Assembly: GCA_963751425.1 (NCBI GenBank)
Contig: CAVVUF010000002.1
Span: 930,001 to 994,000 of the forward strand
Direction: 5' to 3'
Source of the DNA: CAVVUF01 sp963751425
GTDB taxonomy: Bacteria > Chloroflexota > Anaerolineae > Anaerolineales > UBA4823
Length of the DNA: 64,000 nucleotides
Positions 34,585-43,795 of the stretch are shown here, one piece after another. Below the pieces are notes generated by a model that was not told the DNA's origin, made no database searches, and saw only the letters and a list, made by a program, of their open reading frames with translations. A program made the translations under genes and the position numbers. How positions within the stretch are numbered: the first letter of the stretch is position 1; each line of letters opens with the position of its first letter.

Positions 34585-35708
34585 AATTTGGGTTCGAAGT
34601 ACTTCTCAGGATAAGGGCCAACCGGCGACTGGTCGTCGCGCACAGCCAGCGTATAGACCGCATCGCCTGGATAAAAGAAAATTCCGTGGGCACGTCCAAT
34701 CACGAAACCTTCAAACTCGCTGCGCAGGACCCCCTCGCCCAGCGGCTTGCCCCAGATATCCCGGATTTCAGCGATCACTTCGCCGGGTTTCACAAAATCT
34801 CCCGGCTGCGCCAGGTGTACCACCACGCAGGCCTCTTTAACACGCGGGGTTGGGCAGCGCCTAACCGGATATCCAGGGTCAACTACCTGGATGGCGTTGA
34901 TCTTTTCCATCGTTCCGTCAAGCATTCCCGCCCAGCGCAGAATATTGCGCGTGCCGGCAATCGCTGCGTTAATAATGGCTGGGTCTGGCATATGCCCGGT
35001 ACCCAGCTCGACGGTGATGGCTGGAACGCGTTTCAGGAGCAAAACTGCTGCCGAGGTTGAGCGGTGTAAATCTTCATCGATAATCGTCTCCGCGGGCATC
35101 TCTGTGATAATGGTATGCCCGTACGCTTTCAGCATTTCAAGCTGCTGTGCGGAGAGGGCTTCCGCCTCAGCCTTGTTCTTCTCTTCGTCCCGGTCAGACC
35201 GGTACAGCACCCGGTCGCGGAATCCAAACGAAAGCGAGCCCGTCCAGGCATTGTGATAATCGATCATGACATCCACTTGATCAATGATTTTATCGAACAA
35301 TTTCCGATAAGCCTGTTCCAACGAGGAAGGTGGGTCTTTATAGGGATTTGGCTTGGGTTTGGGTTTGCCATCCGGCCACAGCCGGTTTGGATCGGTTGGA
35401 GCGTGATAAGGCTCGCGCCGCATCGTGCGCAGACCAGCCGGGTTTAGGGCTGGGATCGCTACGATTGTACCCTTCAGTTTCTCCACCAGCTCCTGGGTGA
35501 TCAATTTGTAGATCACCAGAGGCCCCGTTTGTTCTGGGCCGTGAATACCCGCGGTCAGCCACAGGCAAGGGCCATCCTGCTTTCCTTGTGCGATGATCAC
35601 TGGCAAGAATTCGACCGTGCCGGTTGGGTGTTGCAGGGCTTCCCATTTACCATAGGTGATGCTGCCCGGCTTTGCTTTGATCTTTCCGAGTGAGGTAAAA
35701 GTTGCCAA
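34581..35708 (-). CDS. Succinylglutamate desuccinylase/aspartoacylase-like zinc hydrolase
   Basis: 375 residues of the AstE/AspA (M14-like) family. The first zinc motif appears in TAGIHGPEQTG (HxxE, about residues 53-63) and the second in VMIDYHNAWTGS (about 148-159). PALNPAGLRTMRREP carries the substrate-binding Asn/Arg. Family members cleave N-acyl amino acids or similar amides. It is the first gene of the minus-strand methyltransferase operon and overlaps MttB3 by 4 nt, suggesting it frees a methylated amine from an acyl conjugate before demethylation; this is an inference. Confidence 0.87.
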   Translation of the reverse strand: MATFTSLGKIKAKPGSITYGKWEALQHPTGTVEFLPVIIAQGKQDGPCLWLTAGIHGPEQTGPLVIYKLITQELVEKLKGTIVAIPALNPAGLRTMRREPYHAPTDPNRLWPDGKPKPKPNPYKDPPSSLEQAYRKLFDKIIDQVDVMIDYHNAWTGSLSFGFRDRVLYRSDRDEEKNKAEAEALSAQQLEMLKAYGHTIITEMPAETIIDEDLHRSTSAAVLLLKRVPAITVELGTGHMPDPAIINAAIAGTRNILRWAGMLDGTMEKINAIQVVDPGYPVRRCPTPRVKEACVVVHLAQPGDFVKPGEVIAEIRDIWGKPLGEGVLRSEFEGFVIGRAHGIFFYPGDAVYTLAVRDDQSPVGPYPEKYFEPKL

Positions 35709-35830
35709 GTTTCCTCCTTAGGAGTCATGTCTGTTCCCTCTCTCTCCGGGTGAGGGGTTCGAGATGAGAGATGGGATGGATTTGGGTATATGGTTCAAAC
35801 GAAGAACTTGTTCTGATTCGGCTGATTCTA

Positions 35831-35858
35831 TTTACATTCTCGGGGTTCGATATATAAT
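35831..35858 (+). promoter_or_regulatory. Strong promoter candidate for the peptide-type ABC operon
   Basis: TTTACA (35831-35836), 16-nt spacer, TATAAT (35853-35858). Transcription would start near 35865, leaving a leader of about 225 nt before the substrate-binding protein gene. It lies in the 383-bp divergent gap 35709-36091, which contains no gene that I can see. Confidence 0.65.
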
Positions 35859-36002
35859 AAGACTACAAGTGTGAAATAATTATACTTGCCTCTCTTACTC
35901 GATGCAATCAGACGACGACTATCCAGCAAGTAAGATTACAGGGAATGATCCTGAACTTCATTCTGACGCTTTCGGGCTCATGGGATGATATTGTGTTGTT
36001 GA

Positions 36003-36043
36003 GGGTATTGCGATTCTTCTGAAGCGCAATACCCTTTGCTTTT
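36003..36043 (+). terminator. Attenuator-like hairpin in the leader of the ABC operon
   Basis: GGGTATTGCG (36003-36012) and CGCAATACCC (36025-36034) form a perfect 10-bp stem with a 12-nt loop, followed by a T-rich stretch (TTTGCTTTT). It looks like an intrinsic terminator but sits about 50 nt upstream of the first gene of its own operon, with no plus-strand gene before it. Confidence 0.65.
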
Positions 36044-36091
36044 CGCCGAGCAGTTCAACCATATCCAATTCAATTCAAGGAGGAGTATCGT

Positions 36092-37863
36092 ATGAAAGCA
36101 AAACGGTTCGTTTGGATTAGCATGGCAGTTTTGGTAGCAATGAGCATGGTTTTATCTGCTTGCCAGCCTGCTTCCGAGACTGTCGTGGCAACCGAAGATC
36201 AAGGGGCGGCTGTGGAACCCACCCAGGAAACAGCTGTGGAACCGACCCAGGAAACAGTTGAGGAACCAACTGCCGAACCCACTCAGCCACCCGCCGAGAA
36301 AAAGGTGGCGACCTTTATCTGGCTGGAGGAATTTGATACCCTGAATTCTCTCTACACCAACATGTGGTTCGTGACGGTGCTGTACCCGATCTACGCATGC
36401 CAGGCCTGGTGGTTCGACGAAAATAATGAAGCTTTGCCGAACCTGGTCAAGGAAATCCCGACGCTTGATAATGGCGGCATTTCGGAAGATGGGAAGACCA
36501 TCACCCTCAAGCTGCGCGATGATATCGTCTGGTCTGACGGCACACCGATCACCTCGGCCGATTTCAAATTCACCTATGACATGACCATGGCCGATTCCAA
36601 CACGGTGAGCTCGCGCAGCCCGATGGACCTGGTCGTATCACTTGAGACCCCCGATGAGCGCACGGTTGTAGTCACCTTCGCGGAGCCTTATGCTCCCTGG
36701 CTGGCCAGGCTCTTTGCTGGACAGAGCGGGCAGACCATTATCCCCGAGCACATTTTAAAGCCGGTCTTCGATGCAGAAGGCACGATCGACACCGCCGAAT
36801 GGAATAAAGCTCCTACGGTTGGCTGTGGTCCCTTTGTCTTTGAAGAATGGGAATCGGGCGGGTTTGCCCGCTTTGTCGCCAACGATAATTACTGGCTTGG
36901 GCGGCCAAAAATGGACGAGCTTTTCTTCCGCTTTGTGCCCGATTATGCCTCGCAAGTGGCTGCCCTGGTGGCTGGCGATGGTGATGTAGGTACCTTCTTC
37001 GATTATAGCGAAGTCCCTGAGCTGGAAGCGGCTGGTGTAAAAATCATAAACTCCTTCTCCGGTTACAATGAAGGCATCTACTTCAATCAGCATCCCGAGA
37101 AAGGCAATCCGGCTTTGAAGGATGTCAAAGTCCGCCAGGCGATCGCCCTGGCTTTCAATCGCGAGAAATTGGTGCAGGACCTCCTGCTCGGGCTTACGGG
37201 AGTGGCTGCCACCGATTGGGATAACTCCCCCTGGGTTGAGCCGAGCATCACGCCCTGGCCTTATGATCCAGAAAAGGCTAAAGCCCTTCTCAAAGAAGCG
37301 GGTTGGGAGGATACCAACGGTGATGGAACGGTTGATAAAGATGGGGTTGAGCTGGAGTTGAAGTACGGTACCACCAACCGCGAAGTGCGCCAGGATACCC
37401 AGGCGGTAATGCCAGCAGGATCTGGCACAGGTGGGCATCAAGCTGGACCTGCAGAGCTACGAATTTGGATCTCTTCTTCTCCTCTTATTCTGAGAATGGT
37501 CCCTCAGCGAACTTCTCGTTGGATCTCATCGAGTACTCGGACTCACCAGACTTTCCCGATCCCAACGCCGTCGTCTGGCTGTGCTCGGAAATTCCCTCGG
37601 ATGAAAACCCGGTTGGCGTCAGCCCAACGGGTTTGTGTGATGAGGAGCTCGACGGCCTGTTCCAGAAGCAGGCCACCCAGGTTGACTTTGCTGAACGCCA
37701 GCAAACCATGTACCAGATTACCAAGCGCATCTTCGAGCAGGTCTTCTGGCTGGGTATTTGGCAGGATCCTGATTTGTTCGGTTTCAGTGATCGCGTGCAG
37801 AATGTCAAGATGTCTGGTGCTACCCCCTTCTTCAATATCGCTGAGTGGGAGCTGACCAAATAA
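36092..37863 (+). CDS. Family 5 ABC substrate-binding lipoprotein (peptide/nickel type; two frame breaks)
   Basis: A lipoprotein signal (MVLSACQP, lipobox LSAC) and a Glu/Pro/Thr-rich linker precede a SBP_bac_5 domain. Marks are LRDDIVWSDGTPITSADFKFTYDM (about 150-175) and LKDVKVRQAIALAFNREKLVQDLL (about 345-370). The frame breaks twice: an extra C near 37412 and an extra G near 37467. After these the reading continues as QQDLAQVGIKLDLQSYEF and DLFFSSYSENGPSANFSL to the TAA at 37861-37863, about 590 aa. It captures an oligopeptide-like or amine ligand for the downstream permeases. GGAGG precedes the ATG. Confidence 0.87.
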
Positions 37864-37941
37864 GTAGATCTTACCTATAAGATGGGGTGCAGCAGACGTT
37901 TTCGGTAACACCGTGCACACCATCTGCCTGATGAAGAATCC

Positions 37942-38975
37942 ATGATCCCGTTATATCGTTCGCCGCTTGCTGCAAGCCATCCCTCTGTTGTTTCTCATCA
38001 GCCTGGTTTTGTTCATTCTGATGCAGAATATGGGTGATCCTGTGGCCACCATGGGGGGGCGCAAGGTGACGCGCAAAGAAGATCGCATCCGCCTGGAACG
38101 CCAGCTTGGGCTGGATAAACCGATCCTACCTCCAATATGTGTTTTGGTTGGTTGGCAATGACTGGACAAAAACAGACATGGATGGGGATGGCGTGGCAGA
38201 AACCCCCGGAGTGCGTAAAGGCGTGCTGCGCGGCGATTGGGGCATCTCACTGGTCAATAGACAGCCCGTCACCGAGGTGATCGGCGAGCGTTTGCCAAAC
38301 ACCTTGCTGCTGATGATAACAGCTGAAATTGTTGTCATCCTTTCAGCTCTCCTGATCGGCATTTATTCTGCCTTGCACCAATATTCAGTGATGGATAATA
38401 CCATCACAACCATAACTTTTGTGTTGTATTCCATGCCGGTTTTCTTCTTTGCTTTGCTGACCATGTATATCTTTTCTGTCAATTTTAAAAAATGGGGATT
38501 GCCTTACTTACCGACGGTTGGCATGTTTGAGCCTGAAGCTGGTCAGACCTTAGGCCAGGTGATGTGGCACATGGTTCTGCCCGTTGCCACGCTTTCCTTT
38601 GGTTTTATCGCTGGCTACAGCCGGTATATCCGCAGCACCATGTTGGAAGCCATGGGTCAAGATTATATCCGTACGGCGCGCTCCAAGGGGTTGCCCAGGC
38701 GGCAGATCGTTTACCTGCACGCCCTCAAAAATGCAGCCCTGCCGATTGTCACCCTCATTGCCCTGGACCTGCCCTTCTTGTTAGGAGGTGCCATTGTCAC
38801 CGAGCGCATCTTCGGTTGGCCTGGTATGGGAAGGTTGTTTTTAGATCATGTCTCCCGCTCGGATACTCCGGTGGTCATGGGCATCTTGATGATGATCGCT
38901 GTGGCGGTGATTTTCTTCCAAATCCTGGCCGATGTTACCTATGCCTGGTTGGATCCAAGGATTCGATATAAATGA
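37942..38975 (+). CDS. ABC permease, DppB type (two frame breaks)
   Basis: The ATG at 37942 plus removal of one C near 37948 gives MIRYIVRRLLQAIPLLFLIS, the standard first helix of DppB/OppB proteins. A second extra base near 38125 separates LERQLGLDKPI from YLQYVFWLVGNDW. Thereafter the frame is open to 38975. Six membrane helices and the EAMGQDYIRTARSKGLPRRQIVYLHALKNA coupling motif (EAA loop) are clear. The conserved part is complete, so the breaks look like sequence errors. It forms the importer channel with the next gene, which starts within its stop codon. Confidence 0.85.
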
Positions 38976-39931
38976 GCAGCCTGGCGGAATTCTCCCTCCA
39001 ATGTGATCCAACCTCGTTTAGATGAGTTGGAAACGCCGCCTCTCTCTCTTGGGCAGCTGGCCTGGCGGCGTTTTCGCCGGCATAAGATGGCCATTTTTGG
39101 CACGATCATGATCATCTTGATCTTCTTGTATTGCTTTGGTGGGATGCTCGTCTTTAGTGAAGCCGATGCCAACTTTAATGATACAAGTGACCGCTTGCAG
39201 CCTCCCTCGCTTGAACACCCCTTTGGCACGGATACCATCGGGCGTGATATCATGATTCGCACCATATATGGTGGGCAGATCTCGACTCATCATCGGCTTG
39301 ACAGCCATGCTGGTAGAGCTCATCATCGGTGTCTCAATTGGAGCTTTGACAGGGTTCTTGGGCGGTTGGGTCGATAGCGTCCTCATGCGAATGACAGAAG
39401 CCGTATTGGTCATCCCCCAAATTTTCCTGCTCTTGGTGATGGCTAAATATTTTGCTCAATCGATCCCGAATATTCGAATTCTTAGGTCGCACTTTTAGCG
39501 GCAGTGTACTGGTCATCGTCGTCGTGATCGGTATCACGAGCTGGCCCTACCTGGCGCGTATCGTTCGCTCGCAGTTCCTCTCGATCAAAGAGAATGATTT
39601 TGTTCTGGCGGCGCGTGCCACCGGAACCTCAACGCGTGAGATTATCTTCCGGCATATCCTGCCGAACAGCATCGCCCCCATCATTGTCTCTGCCACGCTC
39701 AGTGTTGCCGCCGCCATTACCCTGGAGGCGTATATTAGTTTCTTGGGATTGGGGGTGCGCCCTCCGACTGCTACTTGGGGGAACATGCTGGAAGGCGCCT
39801 ATAAATATGTTCAGTCCGCCTGGTGGTTGTGGTTCTTCCCTGGGCTGTTGATTGCCTTAACTGTCTTGAGCATCAATTTCTTGGGTGATGGTTTGCGGGA
39901 CGCGCTGGATCCGCACAGCCGCGCCGTATAA
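38972..39931 (+). CDS. ABC permease, DppC type (three frame breaks)
   Basis: ATG at 38972 overlaps the DppB stop (ATGA). The N-terminal MSSLAEFSLQ joins VIQPRLDELETPPLSLGQLAWRRFRRHKMA after one extra base near 39001. A second break near 39285 separates GRDIMIRTIYGGQIS from LIIGLTAMLVEL. A third near 39472 joins AKYFAQSIPNI to FLGRTFSGSVLVIV. The rest includes the coupling motif ARATGTSTREIIFRHILPN and AYISFLGLGVRPPTATWGNM, both standard. Total about 318 aa when repaired. All three breaks are +1. Confidence 0.83.
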
Positions 39932-39949
39932 TCAAGGATCGAAATACAC

Positions 39950-40942
39950 ATGACTTCTGAGCTTCTCCTCGAAGTAAAAAATCTCCAAACTCGATTTCAC
40001 GTTGCTGAAGGGACGGTTTATGCGGTCAATGGCATCTCGCTTTCCATCCATCAAGGTGAAACGATTGCTGTTGTGGGGGAGAGCGGCTGTGGAAAGTCCG
40101 TGACGATGCTGTCGGTGTTGCGTTTGATCGCAATTCCCCCTGGCGAGATTGCCTCTGGAGAGGCGCTCTACCTCGGGCGCGATTTGTTCAAGCTTCCAGA
40201 AGCAGAAATGGAGCATATTCGGGGCAAAGAGATCGCCATGGTTTTTCAGGATTCAATGACCTCGCTGAACCCGGTACTAACCATCGGGCGCCAGCTAACA
40301 GAACCTTTGCAAACTCACCTGGGGTTGGATAAGCAAAAAGCCCGCCAGCGCGCCATCGAGCTCCTCGAGCTGGTTGGCATCTCTGATCCTGCTCGCCGGC
40401 TGAACGACTACCCTCACCAGTACTCTGGGGGCATGCGCCAGCGTGTCATGATTGCCATGGCGTTGGCTTGCGAGCCCAGCTTGCTGATTGCCGACGAGCC
40501 GACCACCGCGCTGGATGTGACCATCCAGGCGCAGATCATTGAGCTTGTCGAGCACCTGCGCGAAAAGTTGAATATGTCCGTGATCTGGATCACGCATGAC
40601 CTCGGTGTGGTCGCTGAAATTGCAGAGCGCGTCATCGTGATGTACGCTGGTTACATCGTCGAAGAAGCACTGGTCGATGATTTATACGAAGAACCCCGTC
40701 ATCCCTATACTCAGGCGTTGTTGGGGGCCCTGCCGCGCATTGAACAGCGCAGAGACCAGCGCCTGCGTTCAATCCCCGGGGCACCCCCCAACTTGCTAAT
40801 TGAGCCCAAGGGCTGCCCTTTTGCCGCCCGCTGCGAATATGTTTTTGAGCATTGCCTGGCTGAAATGCCCCCTTTGATCCAGGTGGGTCCCAACCATCAG
40901 TGCGCTTGTTGGTTCGATTTATCCACTGGAAAGCCACGCTAA
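39950..40942 (+). CDS. ABC importer ATP-binding protein, DppD type
   Basis: 330 residues. Walker A GESGCGKSV, signature YSGGMRQRV, Walker B LLIADEPTTALD and switch His in WITHDLGV are all intact. The C-terminal oligopeptide/dipeptide extension contains the cysteine-bearing GCPFAARCEYVFEHC segment, which in relatives may bind an iron-sulfur cluster. It energises the importer with the DppF-type subunit next door. Confidence 0.95.
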   Translation: MTSELLLEVKNLQTRFHVAEGTVYAVNGISLSIHQGETIAVVGESGCGKSVTMLSVLRLIAIPPGEIASGEALYLGRDLFKLPEAEMEHIRGKEIAMVFQDSMTSLNPVLTIGRQLTEPLQTHLGLDKQKARQRAIELLELVGISDPARRLNDYPHQYSGGMRQRVMIAMALACEPSLLIADEPTTALDVTIQAQIIELVEHLREKLNMSVIWITHDLGVVAEIAERVIVMYAGYIVEEALVDDLYEEPRHPYTQALLGALPRIEQRRDQRLRSIPGAPPNLLIEPKGCPFAARCEYVFEHCLAEMPPLIQVGPNHQCACWFDLSTGKPR

Positions 40943-40958
40943 CTTCAGGAGTCATGCT

Positions 40959-41990
40959 TTGGAAGATGCCCAATCTACGCCTCTAGCTGCCCACGGACCC
41001 CTGATACAGGTACGAAATCTCGTTAAGCACTTTCCGATCCGCCAGGGCTTGATCTTCGAGAAAGAAGTTGGCTCCGTCAAGGCTTTGGATGGGATTACCT
41101 TCGACATCCACCGTGGAGAGACGCTGGGACTGGTGGGGGAGAGCGGCTGCGGAAAAACGACAGCCGGGCGTACGATCCTGGGGCTGTACCCTCCCACCAG
41201 TGGGTCCGTGCTCATTTCAGGGATCGAGCTCATCGGCGCCAGTAAAGAACATATCCAGCTCCTGCGCCGCAAGGCACAGATGATCTTCCAGGATCCTTAT
41301 TCTTCGTTAAACCCTCGTTGGACGGTGAATGCCATTATCGGCGAGCCGCTGCATGTGCACAAGCTGGTACCAGATAAGGCTTCCCAAACTGAGAGGGTCC
41401 GCGAGCTGATGCTGAAAGTTGGGCTCAGCCCCAGGCTGATCAACCGCTATCCACATGAGTTCTCTGGTGGGCAGCGCCAGCGTATCGGTGTTGCCCGTGC
41501 CCTGGCTTCGAATCCAGATTTTATTGTGTGTGATGAACCCATCTCCAACCTGGATGTGTCCATCCAGGCTCAAGTCGTTAACTTGCTTGAAGATTTACAA
41601 ACCGAATCGAACCTGACCTACCTTTTCATCGCCCATGACCTGTCCATGGTGCGGCATATTTGTGACCGGGTGGCAGTCATGTATTTGGGGATTATTGTTG
41701 AATTGGGCGACCGCGATGAGCTGTATGAGAACCCGCTCCATCCTTACAACATATCTTTACTCTCTGCTGTTCCGATCCCCAACCCCAAGCTAAACCGAAA
41801 CCGCCAGCGCATCATCCTCACCGGGGATGTGCCTAGCCCCATTAACCCTCCCTCGGGCTGCCGTTTTCACCCGCGTTGTCCTGTTGCCCAGAAAAGCAAA
41901 GAAATTATGGAACACTGTTCACAGGTGACACCCGAATGGCGTGAAATCCTCCCTGGTCATTGGGTCGCCTGCCACGAAGTCCAAGCTTAA
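40959..41990 (+). CDS. ABC importer ATP-binding protein, DppF type
   Basis: 343 residues from a TTG start at 40959, with CAGGAG upstream; the nearby ATG is in another frame that ends at once. Walker A GESGCGKTT, FQDPYSSLNPRWTV, signature FSGGQRQRI, Walker B FIVCDEPISNLD, FIAHDLSM, and the C-terminal GCRFHPRCP cysteine segment define it. Unlike many orthologs the Walker B is followed by PISNLD instead of PVSALD, a common variant. It completes the importer operon. Confidence 0.95.
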   Translation: MEDAQSTPLAAHGPLIQVRNLVKHFPIRQGLIFEKEVGSVKALDGITFDIHRGETLGLVGESGCGKTTAGRTILGLYPPTSGSVLISGIELIGASKEHIQLLRRKAQMIFQDPYSSLNPRWTVNAIIGEPLHVHKLVPDKASQTERVRELMLKVGLSPRLINRYPHEFSGGQRQRIGVARALASNPDFIVCDEPISNLDVSIQAQVVNLLEDLQTESNLTYLFIAHDLSMVRHICDRVAVMYLGIIVELGDRDELYENPLHPYNISLLSAVPIPNPKLNRNRQRIILTGDVPSPINPPSGCRFHPRCPVAQKSKEIMEHCSQVTPEWREILPGHWVACHEVQA

Positions 41991-42020
41991 CAATTAGAAC
42001 AGGTTCAATCTGCAGCAACA

Positions 42021-42041
42021 GGCTGTAATTCATTCACAGCC
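42021..42041. repeat. Palindromic repeat (AATTCATT family), copy B
   Basis: GGCTGT pairs with ACAGCC around the loop AATTCATTC, 31 nt after the DppF stop. The stem sequence differs from the other copies but still pairs, which suggests selection for the hairpin. Confidence 0.8.
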
Positions 42042-42085
42042 TTGGGGGATTTTTGCCTTGATGATAAAATCAGGCGGTTCTTGGG

Positions 42086-42131
42086 ACACGCTTCAGCGTG
42101 TTTTCTGTGCCAGGCCGCAATTCATTTGCGG
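42086..42131. repeat. Palindromic repeat pair (AATTCATT family), copy C
   Basis: ACACGCT/AGCGTGT (42086-42101) is followed by CCGCAA-TTCAT-TTGCGG (42115-42131). The order, small hairpin then AATTCATT hairpin, is the same as in copy A at 33.1 kb, so the two form one composite unit. Confidence 0.8.
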
Positions 42132-42175
42132 TAGTAAATGAAATCAAACGAATATCACCTTATCTGGAGAATTCT

Positions 42176-43795
42176 ATGCAATCCAAAAATCCTGCTTGGC
42201 TGGAGACGGCCGTTTTTTATGAAATTTATCCTCAAACCTTCTATGATTTAAACGGCGATGGTATCGGCGATTTACCCGGGATTATCCAGAAGCTCGATTA
42301 CCTGGTCTCGTTGGGAACGAATGCCCTGTGGTTAAATCCTTGCTTCGTTTCGCCCTTCGGTGATGCCGGTTATGATGTTGCCGATTATTACAAAGTTGCC
42401 CCGCGCTACGGTACCAATGACGATCTACGCCGCCTGTTCGAGGCTGCCCACCAACGCGGTATCCGGGTTCTGCTTGACCTGGTAGCCGGGCACACCTCCA
42501 TCGAGAATGCCTGGTTCAAAGAGTCCTGCAAAGCGGAGAAGAATCAATACAGCGATTGGTTCATCTGGACCGATTCCGTCTGGACTCCTCCCCTGCCCGA
42601 ACTGCAGAACGTGCGCGGCTTTGCAGAACGGGATGGCGCTTATATCGTGAATTTCTTCTACATGCAGCCAGCCTTGAATTATGGTTTTGCAAACCCTGAT
42701 CCCCGCTTCCCCTGGCAGCAGCCCGTGGACGCTCCCGGACCTCAGGCAGTCCGCCAGGAGATGAAGAATATCATGAAATTCTGGTTGGATATGGGCGCTG
42801 ACGGGTTCCGCGTCGATATGGCCGCCTCCCTGGTCAAGCTGGACCCCGGGCACCGTATGACTGCAAAATTCTGGCAGGATGTGCGCCAGTGGCTCGACCA
42901 ACAATATCCCCAGGCAGCCCTGGTTTCCGAGTGGTCCAACCCGAGTGAGGCCATCCCCGCTGGTTTTCATATGGATTTCACCCTGCACTTCGGCATGGCG
43001 GGCTACACCGGCTTGTTCCGCAAGCCTTTCCGCAGCTCCTTCCAGGGTGGTGATCGCTACGGGTGGAGTTATTTTGATGCCTCCGGACACGGCAATATCC
43101 GCCAGTTCCTGGACGAGTACTTGCCGCATTACCAAAAAACGAAAGATCAAGGGTATATCTGCATTCCTTCGGGCAATCACGATATCTCGCCTCGCCTGGC
43201 AAACGGCCGTTCCGTGCAAGATTTGAAGGTGGCCTTCTTATTCCTGCTCACGATGCCCGGCGTGCCCTATATCTATTATGGCGACGAGATTGGCATGCGC
43301 TTTGTTGAAGGATTGCCTTCCAAAGAGGGTTCTTATTACCGGACCGGCAGCCGCACCCCTATGCAGTGGGATGAGACGCCGAACGCGGGCTTCTCTACTG
43401 CCCCAGCAGAGCACCTGTATCTCCCCATCGATGGCCTCCCCGGTCGCCCGGATGTCGCTTCGCAGCAGTCCGATCCGGCTTCTCTTCTCAACACGGTCCG
43501 TAAGCTGATTGAGCTGCGCAAAGCCCATCCTGCGCTGTGCGCCCGCGGTCTCTTCGAGCCGGTGTTTGCAGAGGCAGGTCACAGCCTGTTTGTTTATCGC
43601 CGCACCGAGGCTCCTGAAGATTTACTGGTTGCCCTCAATCCTGCGAGCGATCCGGTGGAAGTGCGTTTGTCTGCTGACCTGGTTAAAAAGAAGCCCCAGG
43701 TTTTGTATGGGCATCCTGGCGCTTTCTCGCAAGACGGAGACGATTGGATCCTGTGTTTGCCAGGCGTCTCAGGCGGCGTTTACCAGCTTTCATGA
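42176..43795 (+). CDS. GH13 family glycoside hydrolase (alpha-glucosidase/trehalose-synthase-like)
   Basis: About 539 residues; the ATG at 42176 follows TGGAGA and yields MQSKNPAWLETAVFYEIYPQTFYD. The four GH13 regions are DLVAGHT (I), GFRVDMAAS with the catalytic Asp (II), LVSEWSN with the acid Glu (III) and SGNHDIS (IV). In region I the usual Asn is Gly. The GDEIGMRFVEGLPSKEG and SRTPMQWDETPNAGFS segments resemble alpha-glucosidases and sucrose or trehalose-converting members, so the enzyme likely acts on short alpha-glucosides in the cytoplasm. Its stop overlaps the start of the MFS permease (ATGA). Confidence 0.92.
   Translation: MQSKNPAWLETAVFYEIYPQTFYDLNGDGIGDLPGIIQKLDYLVSLGTNALWLNPCFVSPFGDAGYDVADYYKVAPRYGTNDDLRRLFEAAHQRGIRVLLDLVAGHTSIENAWFKESCKAEKNQYSDWFIWTDSVWTPPLPELQNVRGFAERDGAYIVNFFYMQPALNYGFANPDPRFPWQQPVDAPGPQAVRQEMKNIMKFWLDMGADGFRVDMAASLVKLDPGHRMTAKFWQDVRQWLDQQYPQAALVSEWSNPSEAIPAGFHMDFTLHFGMAGYTGLFRKPFRSSFQGGDRYGWSYFDASGHGNIRQFLDEYLPHYQKTKDQGYICIPSGNHDISPRLANGRSVQDLKVAFLFLLTMPGVPYIYYGDEIGMRFVEGLPSKEGSYYRTGSRTPMQWDETPNAGFSTAPAEHLYLPIDGLPGRPDVASQQSDPASLLNTVRKLIELRKAHPALCARGLFEPVFAEAGHSLFVYRRTEAPEDLLVALNPASDPVEVRLSADLVKKKPQVLYGHPGAFSQDGDDWILCLPGVSGGVYQLS

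Noticed and set aside
35865..36091. Cobalamin or other known riboswitch in the ABC leader
   Set aside because: No B12-box-like or other consensus that I could recognise; kept only as an unexplained leader hairpin.
36755..37441. 228-codon open frame on the minus strand
   Set aside because: Antisense to the ABC substrate-binding protein, which is well supported.
42425..43219. 264-codon open frame on the minus strand
   Set aside because: Antisense to the GH13 gene, whose catalytic motifs are complete; no family features in the reverse reading.
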